From Labyrinthula sp. Ha (lineage: Eukaryota; Sar; Bigyra; Labyrinthulida; Labyrinthulaceae), in contig JAALGZ010000023.1 of assembly GCA_015227615.1 (NCBI GenBank), positions 496,001-560,000 on the forward strand: a stretch of 64,000 nt of DNA, given 5' to 3'. This document shows, one piece after another, positions 24,195 through 35,041 of the stretch (positions within the stretch are counted from its first letter, which is position 1; each line of letters opens with the position of its first letter). The position numbers and the translations under genes are program-made. Under the pieces are notes generated by a model. It ran no database searches and had not been told where the DNA came from. It was given only the letters and a program-made list of their open reading frames with translations.

Positions 24195-24782
24195 ATGTTT
24201 CGAACAAATAAACAATTTCCTCCTTATGCTGTAACTCAAATATTCTTTGTTCAAATCCTTGTTACTAAAATATTATGTTTGAATTATAATCAGATGTATC
24301 TTCCTGATCCAAAGGTTTACATGCCCCGAAGAATTTCCTTTGTAAATAAACTAAAAGAGGAAATAGAGGAGAATTTCTTTTCGTTCTCAAAAATCTTGTA
24401 CACAAAATTCAATTCTCTCACAAAAACAAGTCAGAAAAAAATTGAAAATGAAAATGAGATATTAAAATCTCAAAATCAAATCTTACGAGAAAAAATCCGC
24501 ACTCTTCAGAAACGTAGAATTGACGACGATAAAATTCAAGGACGAAAGAAATTTTTTGCAAATTCTCATTTTAGTTTAACAAGCTTATCTAACGGCTCAG
24601 AAAATGAAGAGAATTCAAGTGCAAAAAGCTTAGATGAAGTCCGTTTAAAATATTTTAAACACATGGCAAGAAATAAACGGACAAGAAGAAGAGAGTCCAC
24701 GGTGAGTTTAGAATCTATAAGAGAACAGAAGCATAAAAAACTCGAAACTTTATTGAAAGTTCTTCAAAAAAGTAGATCTTAG
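24195..24782 (+). CDS. coiled-coil protein of unknown function
   Basis: A 195-aa Lys/Glu-rich protein that I do not recognise. Residues about 45-110 form a likely coiled coil (IENENEILKSQNQILREK). The C-terminal third is basic (NKRTRRRES) and ends in a second short amphipathic helix. No signal peptide is convincing. If translation starts at the internal ATG at 24294 (residue 34), the hydrophobic N-terminal segment is lost and the protein would be 162 aa; the sequence does not settle this. It is divergent from SPT6 and convergent with the Yvh1-like gene, with only two bases between the two stop codons. Conserved context and length suggest a real gene. Confidence 0.72.
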   Translation: MFRTNKQFPPYAVTQIFFVQILVTKILCLNYNQMYLPDPKVYMPRRISFVNKLKEEIEENFFSFSKILYTKFNSLTKTSQKKIENENEILKSQNQILREKIRTLQKRRIDDDKIQGRKKFFANSHFSLTSLSNGSENEENSSAKSLDEVRLKYFKHMARNKRTRRRESTVSLESIREQKHKKLETLLKVLQKSRS

Positions 24783-24784
24783 TG

Positions 24785-25660
24785 TTATTGTATTCTTGTA
24801 CGTATTAGATTAACTATTTTTTCTTGATCTAGATTCCACCAGATCTCTTCAAGAATCTTTCCAGATTTAAACTTTAATTCTACCTTTGTACAAAAAGAAA
24901 CAGGAAGTTTTTTCATCTCTTCAAGTTTCATACAAAGCTCTTGAACAATAACTTCTGAAACAGACTCTAAATTCATTTTAGATTTATTTAATCTAGCTGA
25001 AATTTCTTCTAAATTTGTTACTTCAACACCTTTTGGAGTTGTTAAACTGCAATATTTATCTGAAAAAAAAACAAGAAAAAGACTTTGTTCAGGCTTTAAA
25101 TATAATGATATAATGTTTTCATGCTTTTTTTTTAAAGAGTATGCTTTCTCCAAAAAAATCTCTTTTAAGGATTTCATTCCTTCATCATTGTTTGTGCCAG
25201 AAATATCCTGATCAACATTGTGATCTTCCTCAAATAAAACACTTTCTCTTTTAGTGGAAAGTTTTGATAATTTTTCTACTTTCTTCCAAGATATTTCTTT
25301 GACATCCACTTTAGAAAAAGGAACGTTGAAAGCAGGGGAAATCCAGGTTCCACAAGAACACTGGCCACCTGACCAGTTATAATTGCCCAATTTTTTTCCG
25401 CATTTCAGGCAAGATATTTTTGAATCTATATTATTCGTTTCTTCATCTTCTTGTAAACTTTCGTACAACCAATTTGGAAGCTCGTTTCCATCAATAAAGA
25501 GAGAATTACAGTGCTTTGGAGACGAAGAATCAGCTGATTTTCTAATTCTTCTGTACGAAAAGTTATGAGATCCTTTTTGATGAGTGGTCAGATGATTCTC
25601 GTGGAATAGAGGGGTCCGACAGTGTTTGCAGAAGTATGTTTCAAGTTTTTCACTCACCAT
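24785..25660 (-). CDS. Yvh1/DUSP12-type zinc-domain protein lacking the phosphatase
   Basis: A 291-aa protein whose first 120 residues match the C-terminal zinc domain of Yvh1/DUSP12. Ligands run C11-x2-C14, H27, C51, C84-x2-C87 and C101-x-C103, with the family signature KLGNYNWSGGQCSCGTW followed by SPAF. In known Yvh1 this domain acts on pre-60S ribosomes, promoting release of Mrt4, and the phosphatase activity is dispensable. Here the phosphatase domain with its HCxxGxxRS site is absent: the domain begins ten residues after the start, and nothing like it lies upstream. The remaining 170 residues are unrecognised and partly helical. The start ATG is the only one ahead of the first CxxC. A 60S-assembly role is inferred. 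It could also be an unrelated user of the same zinc fold. Confidence 0.85.
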   Translation of the reverse strand: MVSEKLETYFCKHCRTPLFHENHLTTHQKGSHNFSYRRIRKSADSSSPKHCNSLFIDGNELPNWLYESLQEDEETNNIDSKISCLKCGKKLGNYNWSGGQCSCGTWISPAFNVPFSKVDVKEISWKKVEKLSKLSTKRESVLFEEDHNVDQDISGTNNDEGMKSLKEIFLEKAYSLKKKHENIISLYLKPEQSLFLVFFSDKYCSLTTPKGVEVTNLEEISARLNKSKMNLESVSEVIVQELCMKLEEMKKLPVSFCTKVELKFKSGKILEEIWWNLDQEKIVNLIRTRIQ

Positions 25661-28610
25661 TCACAAACCAAACAAAAACATATCACTTCCATGGTAATGT
25701 CATCTTGAGTATGCAGCTATAAGCTGCAAACGATGGGTACAAAACTCCAGTATGCTTAAACTAAGTTTCTTGCAGCAGCTATTTACACAGTTACCAGAAA
25801 AACTTGAAACATAAGAATACATATGTTTCTTTCTACTAAATTTTCTTACTAAATATTCCCTTTTCAGTTCCTCAGATTAGAAAAAATATATTTGTTGTCA
25901 TCTCAGTGTCTTGAACTCTAACAGACGAAGAAGCTCAACATGTACATTTCGCAGATTTTAGATTAAATTTACTTATAATTATATAAGCTTAAGTACAATA
26001 TCGATATTAATATTCATTTTTTAAGAGGTTTTCTTATGGCACCTTTGGATATCAGAAGTTAGTTTGCATTGCCCTGGGTACTCGTGCGCAGGTTGCTATA
26101 TTACTTATTCATCTTAGTTATTAACAGAAAAAAGTGTAACACGAGCTGGTACAAACTTTAATAAGATCGGATAATAGTTAAAATACATAAAGCTGATACC
26201 AAAGTACTTTCAACAGTTTAACAGCAGAGTGACTGGCGAAGAAAAAAGTGTATTGTGCAGGAATTAACAATGTGTAGCTTGTCTGGGCTGACAGTAGGCT
26301 TGAAATTAATAGATTTGTGAGCAGTAAAATTCCTGTATATTAGGTTTTCTAAAAAAACAAGGATGTTTTGTTAGTTTCATAATCTAGGCTAGTTTCGTGG
26401 GATGATAAAGCTCTTGAAAGAGTAGTTTCCGAACTATTGAAAAGACTAAACAAAATTTTTTCATGTAACATAAAATTTTCAATCTCGGGAAGAAAAAGAA
26501 TGGTTTTAGAAGCCCTGGAATCATATGATTAATTCAACTAATAGTACCTTGCAACTAAGCTTCATAGCTAAGAATAGGCAAAAGAAACATTACCAGACCA
26601 GTTAATACAAAATGCTCCAACGTAACCAGTAATACTACCACAAAGCATAGTCTAAAAGGTTTGAAAAGATGATTTCACATGTAATCTGAATGACAAGCGC
26701 TGCCTCCGTTACTAAGTTCTGTTAAATAATGACATGTATTTCTGGTATGCCCTATTGATTTGTTTCGTTTCTCTACGGGCTACACACTAAAGGTATCGCA
26801 GCAAAGAAAGAAATATAAATTTTGCGTGAAACTATAAGGCTTATTAGGTTTGATATTTAAGAATTTAAAGAACACTAAGTATAGTGATTAACTGATTCAA
26901 AATACAGTTGACCGGTGTAAATAACTCTAGGAGTTTCTAAATCTACTTTAAAAGCTACAAGGTTCTTTTTATACCGAAAGCCGGTGCCCAATATTTGAGC
27001 TTTTTCATAGATTAATCATGTCGTTTTGATCTATCCTGTAATTGTTTCTCCGATAAATTAGTCTTAGCTTTAAGTCTACAGAGAGACTAGATTGCAATGC
27101 TTAGTACATCACACTAGAAAGCTATTATTTATTGTGCGTGACCCGAGAGAGTTTAAGGTTAAGGTACATGATTTGGTTTGGATAACTTCGATAAATATGA
27201 GAACGTCAGGAGAAAATGACAAAGAAAGCAATGTTATTCTATAACTCCCATTACAATATCTTTCATAAGATAGCTGAAGGCTATATATGATCTTGCATAT
27301 GTAACCAAAAATTGTCATAGATTAGAACATCAACTAGCATTGCACAAGACGCTAGTAGAATGTGTGCCTAAAAAGGGCCCCACTTCGATTTTATAGCTAC
27401 TTACCCCAAGAGATCATATGGCTGTTGCCAATATGTATTACCTTACGGATCTGTAACAGCCATGAACGCCTGTGACTGATAGTAAACATGATAAGTTGTT
27501 TTCTTTCAATTAGTCAACACACATTTGAATGATAGTCGATCCCGTTTCTGTTTTCTTTTTAATTAGTTGTTAATAACGACCTTGTGCTGCTACAACATAA
27601 AGTTAATGGACTTTTGATACCTTTGCAAAACCAGTTTCTTTGTTAAAAGTAGGCTTATTCTGCTCAATCCATCTTTTTGACAACGTGCTGCTATCTGGTT
27701 TCATGACTATTAAGTGTCAAGAACCTTAGAAATTGCAACTACAACATGAATAAAATATTCTAAGAATAGATGAATAGATTTTAAATTTACCTCCATGTAT
27801 CTTCAGGCTAAGAGCTTAGAGAACAGAGAATTATTTTCCTTAGTCTCTAAGAGGAAATTGTTTTTTTAGCTCAATCCGCAAGAATCTCTTGAGAACGAAG
27901 GAAATTTTTATCGGTTTCAATGGTCATGATACCTGTCACTATCTTTTTGTCCCTTAAAGTCACCTTACTGGCATAAGCTTTCTTAATCTATACCTGCAGT
28001 TTTTTCCACAATGCACATCCCACTTTGTTACAGAGATTAAAATAGTTTGAATCACTTTCTCGGTTTAACTCTTCTCAAGAACATCCTTAACGCGGAAACA
28101 AACTTGAATGAGCATCATTAAACAGCAGAGGTAACAATGAACCCTAAAAGAATGAGTTGCTATGGACAAAAACCGTCTAAAAGCTACGCATATGGATAAA
28201 CTTCTTATGTTAAAGGCCCTGAATAAATATATTTCTTTTCTAGGACACGTCCAAGGAGGTTACCTCTCAGACGGCGGATTATGATTTCTTTTTTAATTTT
28301 ATTATGAAATAATATATTGAATTACAACCTTACAGTTTTCAGTTGTGTCATACAAAACGTTTTTTTGCTATTTTACTTTTTCTAAAGTATTATTTTTTTT
28401 TGTATATTCTACTTTGTATCGATTCTGCCTTTACTCAGGTAGAATACACTCAAAAGCAGTTCGTTCCAAAATAACGAAATAAATATGGGTATTTTAACAC
28501 AATAGGTATTTTTTTGTTACTTAAAAGGCAGATTATACTAAAATTCACATAACCTTCAAACGAAAGAAAACAAAAAAGAAATAAAGATAAAATACTATAA
28601 CTTAAAGACA
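25661..28610. other. intergenic region
   Basis: I see no gene, RNA or repeat that I can support in this stretch of about 2.9 kb. Confidence 0.55.
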
Positions 28611-29285
28611 ATGAGCCTCTTCCACAAAACTCCATCTCCTGAGAACCTTCGAGAACTTATTCTAAAAGAAATGGAATCATATTACTCTTCAAAAGGAAAA
28701 ATCTTTCACTTAAGTGACGCTAGGACAATAATCATTCCAGACCAGCAACCACTTTCGGTTTATCCACGAACACTTTGTTTATGCGTACTTTTACGTCAAT
28801 TTCTGGAAATACCAAAAAAAGATACTGATCAAACTTATATTTACTTATTTTTTCGTCATATTCTTCTTTTTGTACTTATATCTATTTTTTACTTAGTATT
28901 TTTCTTATGTCTACCCTTTAATTTCGTTTTATGTCTTGACGCTTCCGTAAAAGAAGATTCATTCTCTAGGCGACTAGATTTAGTTAGATCTTGTTTTTTA
29001 GTCACAGATGAAGGAATCTTAGTTTATAAGAGAAAACTTAAAAAATTCAAATTCAGAAAGCTACTTGCGTTTTGTGAATCACATAGATATAATTATTACT
29101 CTGCTGAAAGTAAATTCTACGACTTTTCCACTTTGAAGATAATTAAACTCAAGGAGCAGCCTTTTAAGCAAAAATATAAACTAGTAGCTTTTAAAATTGG
29201 TCAAGATGAGTATTTTCATAAAAAAGAAACTTTTCTTCTTCTTCAAAAACATCTCAACGATTTTAAGGTGTTGCAAAATGTATAA
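28611..29285 (+). CDS. small membrane protein of unknown function
   Basis: A 224-aa protein, not recognised. A long hydrophobic block at residues 76-109 (LLFVLISIFYLVFFLCL) is enough for one long or two short membrane passes. The soluble N terminus (1-70) and the basic, aromatic-rich C terminus (110-224, with FLVTDEGILVYKRK) have no identified fold; the latter could be a small beta-rich domain, but that is a guess. The ATG follows an A-rich leader. The gene is convergent with the SAM-repeat gene, with 63 bp between stop codons. A reverse-orientation TTGCCCAAAA lies in that gap (29286-29296). Confidence 0.7.
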   Translation: MSLFHKTPSPENLRELILKEMESYYSSKGKIFHLSDARTIIIPDQQPLSVYPRTLCLCVLLRQFLEIPKKDTDQTYIYLFFRHILLFVLISIFYLVFFLCLPFNFVLCLDASVKEDSFSRRLDLVRSCFLVTDEGILVYKRKLKKFKFRKLLAFCESHRYNYYSAESKFYDFSTLKIIKLKEQPFKQKYKLVAFKIGQDEYFHKKETFLLLQKHLNDFKVLQNV

Positions 29286-29348
29286 CTTTTGGGCAAATAT
29301 CTTTATTTACTATGCGTAGTTTTTATTTTATAAAACTAAGGTCTAAAC

Positions 29349-30422
29349 TTAAATATCTAATTTAACATTTTTCAAAGTTTGGATTAGTTTCTCACGATCT
29401 CCATATAATTGAATCCCCATTTTTTTCAAATCTGCGTGAGTTAATAACTTAGCATCTTGTACAGATATTAGCGTTTCAAATTCTCCTGCATATTGCATCA
29501 TACTACACTCAAATAAAATGTTCATCAACTTCTTATTTCGAACTTTATACTCAGCGAATCCTTCGATTAATTTTTCTCTATCCAAATAATAATTAACTCC
29601 CATTTTTCTCATTTCTGTATGATGTAACTTTCGAGCTTGTCGAAGAGAAGAAACTCCAGATCTATTAAAATTTCCAATGTATTTAGCTAACCCTTGTTTT
29701 CGTAAAACTTCATGAACCCATTCAACAGTATCTGAAACTTCTTCTTTTTCTTCCTCAGAATCAGATTCCTCACTGAATTTAGATAAAATTTTCATGATTT
29801 TCTTTTTATCACCTGAAGAAGCACCTAATTTTTTCAGCACTTTTTCTTGTCCAGAAGATGATTTAGATAATACTTTTGCTTTATTTAAACCTTTTACATA
29901 TTTTTTTAACCCTTTTGCTTTCAAAGCTTCTGCTAATTGTGCTCCTTCAGCAATTCCAAGAACTGCTTTTATTCCTTTAGAATCTAAACCAGCTTTTTTC
30001 AACTTTGGTTTAGTTGCTTTTTTTGCTGTTGTAATTCCTGCCCTTTTTAATGCTTTAGCATATTTAGAAGATATATCTTTTACATCTTCTAAAAATTCGT
30101 CTTCTGAATCATATGAATATTCTGATTCTGATCCATCATCTAAATCTTCAAGTGCTCTTAAAATTTTCTTTCTATCTGATGAAGATTTAACGAATTTAGA
30201 TAACTTCTTATCTGAAAGACCTTGTGCATCTGCAACAGAAGTAATCCCCTTCTTTTGAAAATATTTAAAGTACTTTTTCATACCTGCTGAAGATAAAGCT
30301 TCTTTAATCATTTCTTCTTCATCTTCAGATCCAGATTCAGAATCATACCCTGAAGTATCACTAAAACTCTCAGAATCATATTCTTCTGTTTGTGAAACAT
30401 AACTTAAACTTCTTTTCCCCAT
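29349..30422 (-). CDS. acidic SAM-repeat protein A
   Basis: A 357-aa protein built of five SAM-like helical repeats of about 50-60 residues (about 37-93, 109-158, 161-216, 231-293, 298-350), joined by Asp/Glu/Ser linkers. The last two are the clearest SAM repeats (LHHTEMRKMGV, LTHADLKKMGI). Repeats 2 and 3 are Lys/Ala-rich and degenerate. SAM domains commonly form head-to-tail polymers, so a scaffold role is inferred; no enzymatic motif is present. Residues about 26-225 are encoded by a tract identical at the DNA level to the paralogue at 35042-36373, while both ends differ strongly. The start ATG follows AGAACAA. The gene is convergent with the membrane-protein gene. Confidence 0.85.
   Translation of the reverse strand: MGKRSLSYVSQTEEYDSESFSDTSGYDSESGSEDEEEMIKEALSSAGMKKYFKYFQKKGITSVADAQGLSDKKLSKFVKSSSDRKKILRALEDLDDGSESEYSYDSEDEFLEDVKDISSKYAKALKRAGITTAKKATKPKLKKAGLDSKGIKAVLGIAEGAQLAEALKAKGLKKYVKGLNKAKVLSKSSSGQEKVLKKLGASSGDKKKIMKILSKFSEESDSEEEKEEVSDTVEWVHEVLRKQGLAKYIGNFNRSGVSSLRQARKLHHTEMRKMGVNYYLDREKLIEGFAEYKVRNKKLMNILFECSMMQYAGEFETLISVQDAKLLTHADLKKMGIQLYGDREKLIQTLKNVKLDI
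29747..30347 (-). repeat. 601-bp perfect inverted repeat, copy 1
   Basis: The reverse complement of this stretch equals 35132-35732 at every base I compared, line by line across the whole 601 bp. It lies entirely within the SAM-repeat coding region. Flanking coding sequence on both sides is clearly diverged. Confidence 0.95.
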
Positions 30423-30693
30423 TTGTTCTAAGCAGTAGTCGTCAAACTCGTTGAAGACGCGGAAAATATTAACCTGTCGGAAAAACGGATGTATACTAAA
30501 CGATAATTTATGTAATCTAAATTTAATTCCTTTATTGTTTGCGTGAATGATATGGGAAAAGACAGGATTCAGTGTATTTCACTATATTTTCCTCTATAGA
30601 GTTACTTTCCTTTTACAGAATAAGATAAATATGATTGGTTAATTTGACCAATCATAAATGTTTTTTTTCTACCATATATATATTTGATTCTTA

Positions 30694-30709
30694 ATTTGCC
30701 CAAAATTAA
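30694..30709 (+). promoter_or_regulatory. TTGCCCAAAAT motif upstream of SAM gene A
   Basis: TTTGCCCAAAATTAAA lies about 270 bp upstream of the SAM gene A start, in reverse orientation relative to that gene. Promoter function is inferred from recurrence. Confidence 0.35.
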
Positions 30710-33700
30710 ACTACCATATTCTCCAAATTGCACCAAAAAATAATACCAAGATATAGATATTGATAAAAATGTCTCAATAAGAGAGAATCTACTTTGTTTA
30801 GAAAAGATAGAAATGAAAGAATAAATATAAGAAAAGAAGTTTTATATTTTTTTATTGATATAAAACTGTGTTCTTGAGCTCAACAGTCTTGTCAGCTGGT
30901 GTCTAGTTTATAAATAGGCTACTCACTTGGATTAAATCCCAGAAGAGACAAATAGAAGAATAGATATGTATATATTAATCTATTTTAAGTTCCTAACTTA
31001 CCCATATAGAATTTAACCGTGTTAGAATCCCTGGGGTAGCCTAGTTATATTACTTGGTTTATTAAAATATACTCCAAGTCAGTTGAATGTAAATTAGTTT
31101 ACTTGGCTTGTTTTACCCCTCCTATTCTATGTTAAAGTTTAAAATCCTTTTAAAATGCATTTTTTGTTTAAGTTGATCACATCATCCTAAATAATTACAT
31201 TGCTCACAAACGGATTGTTGCTTTCCTTTAGAGAACTATAAACCCCGCTTTTGCTTCTTACCTATTCAAATATCTAGTTGTTGTACGCTATAAGTAATTT
31301 TTTCTGTGATTGTTCAAAATAACCATAGGGAAGCTAACTAGCAAACTATTTTTCTATAGTATTTTTAATAAGTATCATGCATCCGTAGGGTACTCGAATA
31401 GCCTCTCGTACACAGTACAACTTTATGGTGGTTAGACGATCTTGGCAGGCCAGAAGATTCAATCGTCAGGTGAAGATGAGCAATGAAGTAGTTATAGAGT
31501 GCATGATTATTTTTGGCGAGTATCTAGATAATAATTACGTTATCCAACAACTAAATCTTTGAAATACAACAACATTAGAGATTTCTCTAATAAGATATCA
31601 ATACCCTTGAGACCTAAACATATTAGAGAATAAATTTAGTAGTCCTAGGCGAAATAAAAGATTTACACAGGTTCTAAGCAGTTAAATATGTTAAATACAG
31701 TTGCCTCTCAAGGTAAAATTAATCAGTTAGCCAAGAAAAAGACAGAAATCACACTAAATTTCTCGCTAAAGAGCTTAAATAAAGTAAAGAAAGCTAATCA
31801 AGGACATGAAAGTAATCTAGAAGATCTGCGAAAGTTTAATTCCACACTTCATTTTATATTTATCATAGGCGGTTTTACCTAAAGTAGTCAACTAGTCTTC
31901 GGAAACTGGAAAGAAGCTGATTAGAACCACTTATTCCAACCTACTCATCTAAAGTATTATATTTTAAAATCAGAATTATGTCCAAACTACACGGATAAAT
32001 TATTTCTCAGTTTCAAAACATATCACTCGATCACCCACAGAAATTGAACACTATGTTTTCGGATTCTATATATTCTTACTTATTCGCTCGCTGATTTGGT
32101 CAAATTGCGTACACACATTTAAAGGAATCTTCAAAATTTTGAAGCTTTACAAGTGCTCTCCTCTCATAATTTTCCACTAAGAGTAAACAAAAACACTACT
32201 CAAAACAATCAAGAAAGAATTTATGCTCCATATCAGGCAATCTTCCAAACTGAATTACCGTGAGAATAATTACAATTTAGAAAATTCTCTAGCTGACTAC
32301 TACAAAGAATGTAAGTAGTTCTAATAGCTTATTAGCTCAACTTACTTAACACTAAGAAAAGTGCTAGCAACAACTAGGGATTGAACTTGAGTTATTGATA
32401 ATTTATCAATAAAAATTTTGCTCATATTTTTTTGCTGGTTGATTCTGATAATTCCCAACCATTATGATTGACTATTAATAATAAATTAGTATTCTGAATA
32501 AAATTAGAGTCATTTGATAAGAATCAAAAGCCAGTCTCTTTTTTGATAATCAGAATAAAACCACTATCAAATAATTATTGACAATTTTATTCAAATCCGA
32601 TGCCTAGTTTTAACTGGCAAAGTTAGTTACTATATTCAAAACTTATCCTATCTGCATAGTTTATTGTAGTCATAGAGCTATGAGAAAATTGGATCGAGTT
32701 TAACTGAGACAGCTTTTTCAAATTTAGATCAGATATCGCAATCATTAGCACATTTTCTCCTATGGAGAGAAACTTTTTTTCACTAGGGATCTTCCCAGAA
32801 TAGAAACTCTCCAAAATGGAATGCATTGTTAAGAAGCTGATCGTTCTAGATTTTACTAGAAATGGCCATGATGTATAAAGTATTCTTTTAAAATATGAAG
32901 TTTTCCTCAATTTGATTGAGACTTAACCACAATTGATAAACTTCTTTATAGAAGCCTGTCACAACATGACATATTGCCTGACCCAGCTACGGAACCCATA
33001 TTTTAGTCCTATTTCTTTGCGATGGTAGCAATTCATGTCTGAATAAGATTCGTGTACAGAATTCCATCAGTATTGGATTCTAAAGCCAGCTGAAAGTTGT
33101 GGGGTACATGCTTTGAATATGTTATCTTATGAAATGAGTAACTACCTAGTCACAATACGGTAGACATTGCAGATACTACGTTGAAAATTACGCCTAGCGC
33201 TGAGGTTGACTTTACTGGGGGTAATATAGATGTTGGTGTGCTGGTTTGACAAGAGTGACTTTTCACTAAAGCGTAGCAAAAGTTTTTACCTTAGTAGAGA
33301 GATTCCACCTTAGCTCACTTCACCTGGAGTATGAATTTAAATCTACTTCACTGTGTAGTGCGTATTCAATAACTTGGCACAATTAAGCTAACGTTACCGT
33401 AAATTTTGGATTTCAATGAACCCCCGGCCTAGTTCATGGGTTTGACTAATTGATACTCTTTAGAAAGAAGCAAGGTAATTATTTTCGCAGTCCGGGTTTA
33501 TTGAATAAGAGGATTACGATAGAACTTATATTGGATTATTCAGTAGTTTTTCATTCTGAATCTAACAATACTGATATCAGAGTTCGCAGTGCGGAAAAAA
33601 GTTCAATTCAGTCTTCAGGGGCCCTGCAAAATTAAGCACAGTTTTTGCGCCCACATTTGTTAGTAGAACAGTTACCAATAAAACTAACCTTAAATTACCA

Positions 33701-34617
33701 AAAATTTCAACCAGCTTTGCAAGTAACGATTTCAGTTTGAAAGTTATTTTATTGACAGCATAAGAGCTACATCAGCGAATGGTACTAAAAGCATGAAAAG
33801 ACTAGCATTGAGCAAGACAAAAATATTTTCCTGCCTTGCTTTGCTTCCACTTTCTTTTCTCAATTATATTAATTGTTCATAACTAATTTTCAAGTAAGAG
33901 GGTTATGTGGAACCCATTTCGAGCAACTGACTCAATCAGGAAACCTTTTATCAAAAGCTATGGATGCTCAATTCCTCAATTCATTTGAATATTAGTTTCT
34001 AAATGAGCTAACGGGATCAATTTTCTGGGTGATCAGTTATTTCTCTAAGTGTTTAGGTTGTGTTTCAACACAAAGGGCTCTAGATAAATACTGTAGATCA
34101 TCAGTTGGCTTAAATACTAAATTTTGTTCATCGGTAGTACCTCCATTACTTCAATTCACCTTTTCTTAGCATCTAATCCAATTCATACATAGCCGTCATC
34201 ATCTATTTTCATTTGAATAATTTAAAAGCCAAGAGTAATCCTCGAATACACGCAACAGGCTTCATCATCATTTTACCTCTAGTAATAACAAACCTTGCTT
34301 CGAGTATGATGTTCTTCATCAACTCGCATGGTGTGTTAGCCAGATGACTAAAAGTAAGTTGACAACTAGGTCTAATAATTGAGCTAGGCTATGCATTTTA
34401 TTGGTGAACTAATATCGGTGCTAATTGACCTAACGAGACAACTAAATGGGTAAGATTATTGTTAGAACTATACTATTAACTATGTGTCAATCAAAATCAG
34501 AAGCAATGAACCACCGAAGGCAACGTTTCCTTAACAATTTACCTACAATTCCTCTACTAAGAAAAGTTTAACCCAGTTGTTTTTCTTTCTAAGTTTGTCT
34601 CTTTATATTTAATTCTA

Positions 34618-34634
34618 CTGCCCAAAATATATTT
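34618..34634 (+). promoter_or_regulatory. TGCCCAAAAT motif upstream of SAM gene B
   Basis: CTGCCCAAAATATATTT lies about 420 bp upstream of the SAM gene B start. Promoter function is inferred from recurrence. Confidence 0.35.
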
Positions 34635-35041
34635 CAAGTATTATTTTATTTACGGGATCAAAATAGAAATAAAGTCCCGACATTTTTAAACAAAAAGGTA
34701 CCAAAAATTACTGTCCAACTTGGCCAGTGTAAGAGCGAATTTAATTGGATTAAATTTTGAATTAAACCAATCATATTTACTAAATTTTGGTGTAATTATT
34801 GAACTGAAACCAAGAGAATCAATTATTTGAATACCGCGCCTTCTTTGATAAAACAAGCCTCAAACAAATTCAAAAGAGAAAATCCATTAATTCAGTTTTA
34901 AGAAACGTCTTCTTTAGAATTTAATCTAACTGATACTGTACATAAAACTTATATCTAAACAAACAGTTGTTCGTGCTTTCGTGGAAGAAAGAAAACGAAA
35001 GAAATTAATAAAACTTTGGTTCTTTTATTGAAGTAAAAAAA

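Larger units (their letters stand above)
30423..35041. other. spacer between the inverted SAM genes
   Basis: This 4.6-kb spacer separates the two head-to-head SAM genes. No gene is supportable; the 95-codon frame at 32623-32910 (-) starts with TTG. It contains TTGCCCAAAAT-type motifs at 30694 and 34618. A near-perfect 21-bp palindrome (TTATTGATAA-T-TTATCAATAA) lies at 32392-32412, with weaker inverted repeats nearby. Confidence 0.55.

Noticed and set aside
25650-25660. ATG|GTGAGTG at the start of the Yvh1-like gene resembles a 5' splice site
   Set aside because: Any intron from here to the next suitable AG would remove the first CxxC zinc ligands, so the unspliced reading is preferred.
29794-30258. 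154-codon + strand frame, with an identical one at 35221-35685 (-)
   Set aside because: Both are antisense shadows of the identical SAM-repeat core. Their identity is explained by the 601-bp inverted repeat.
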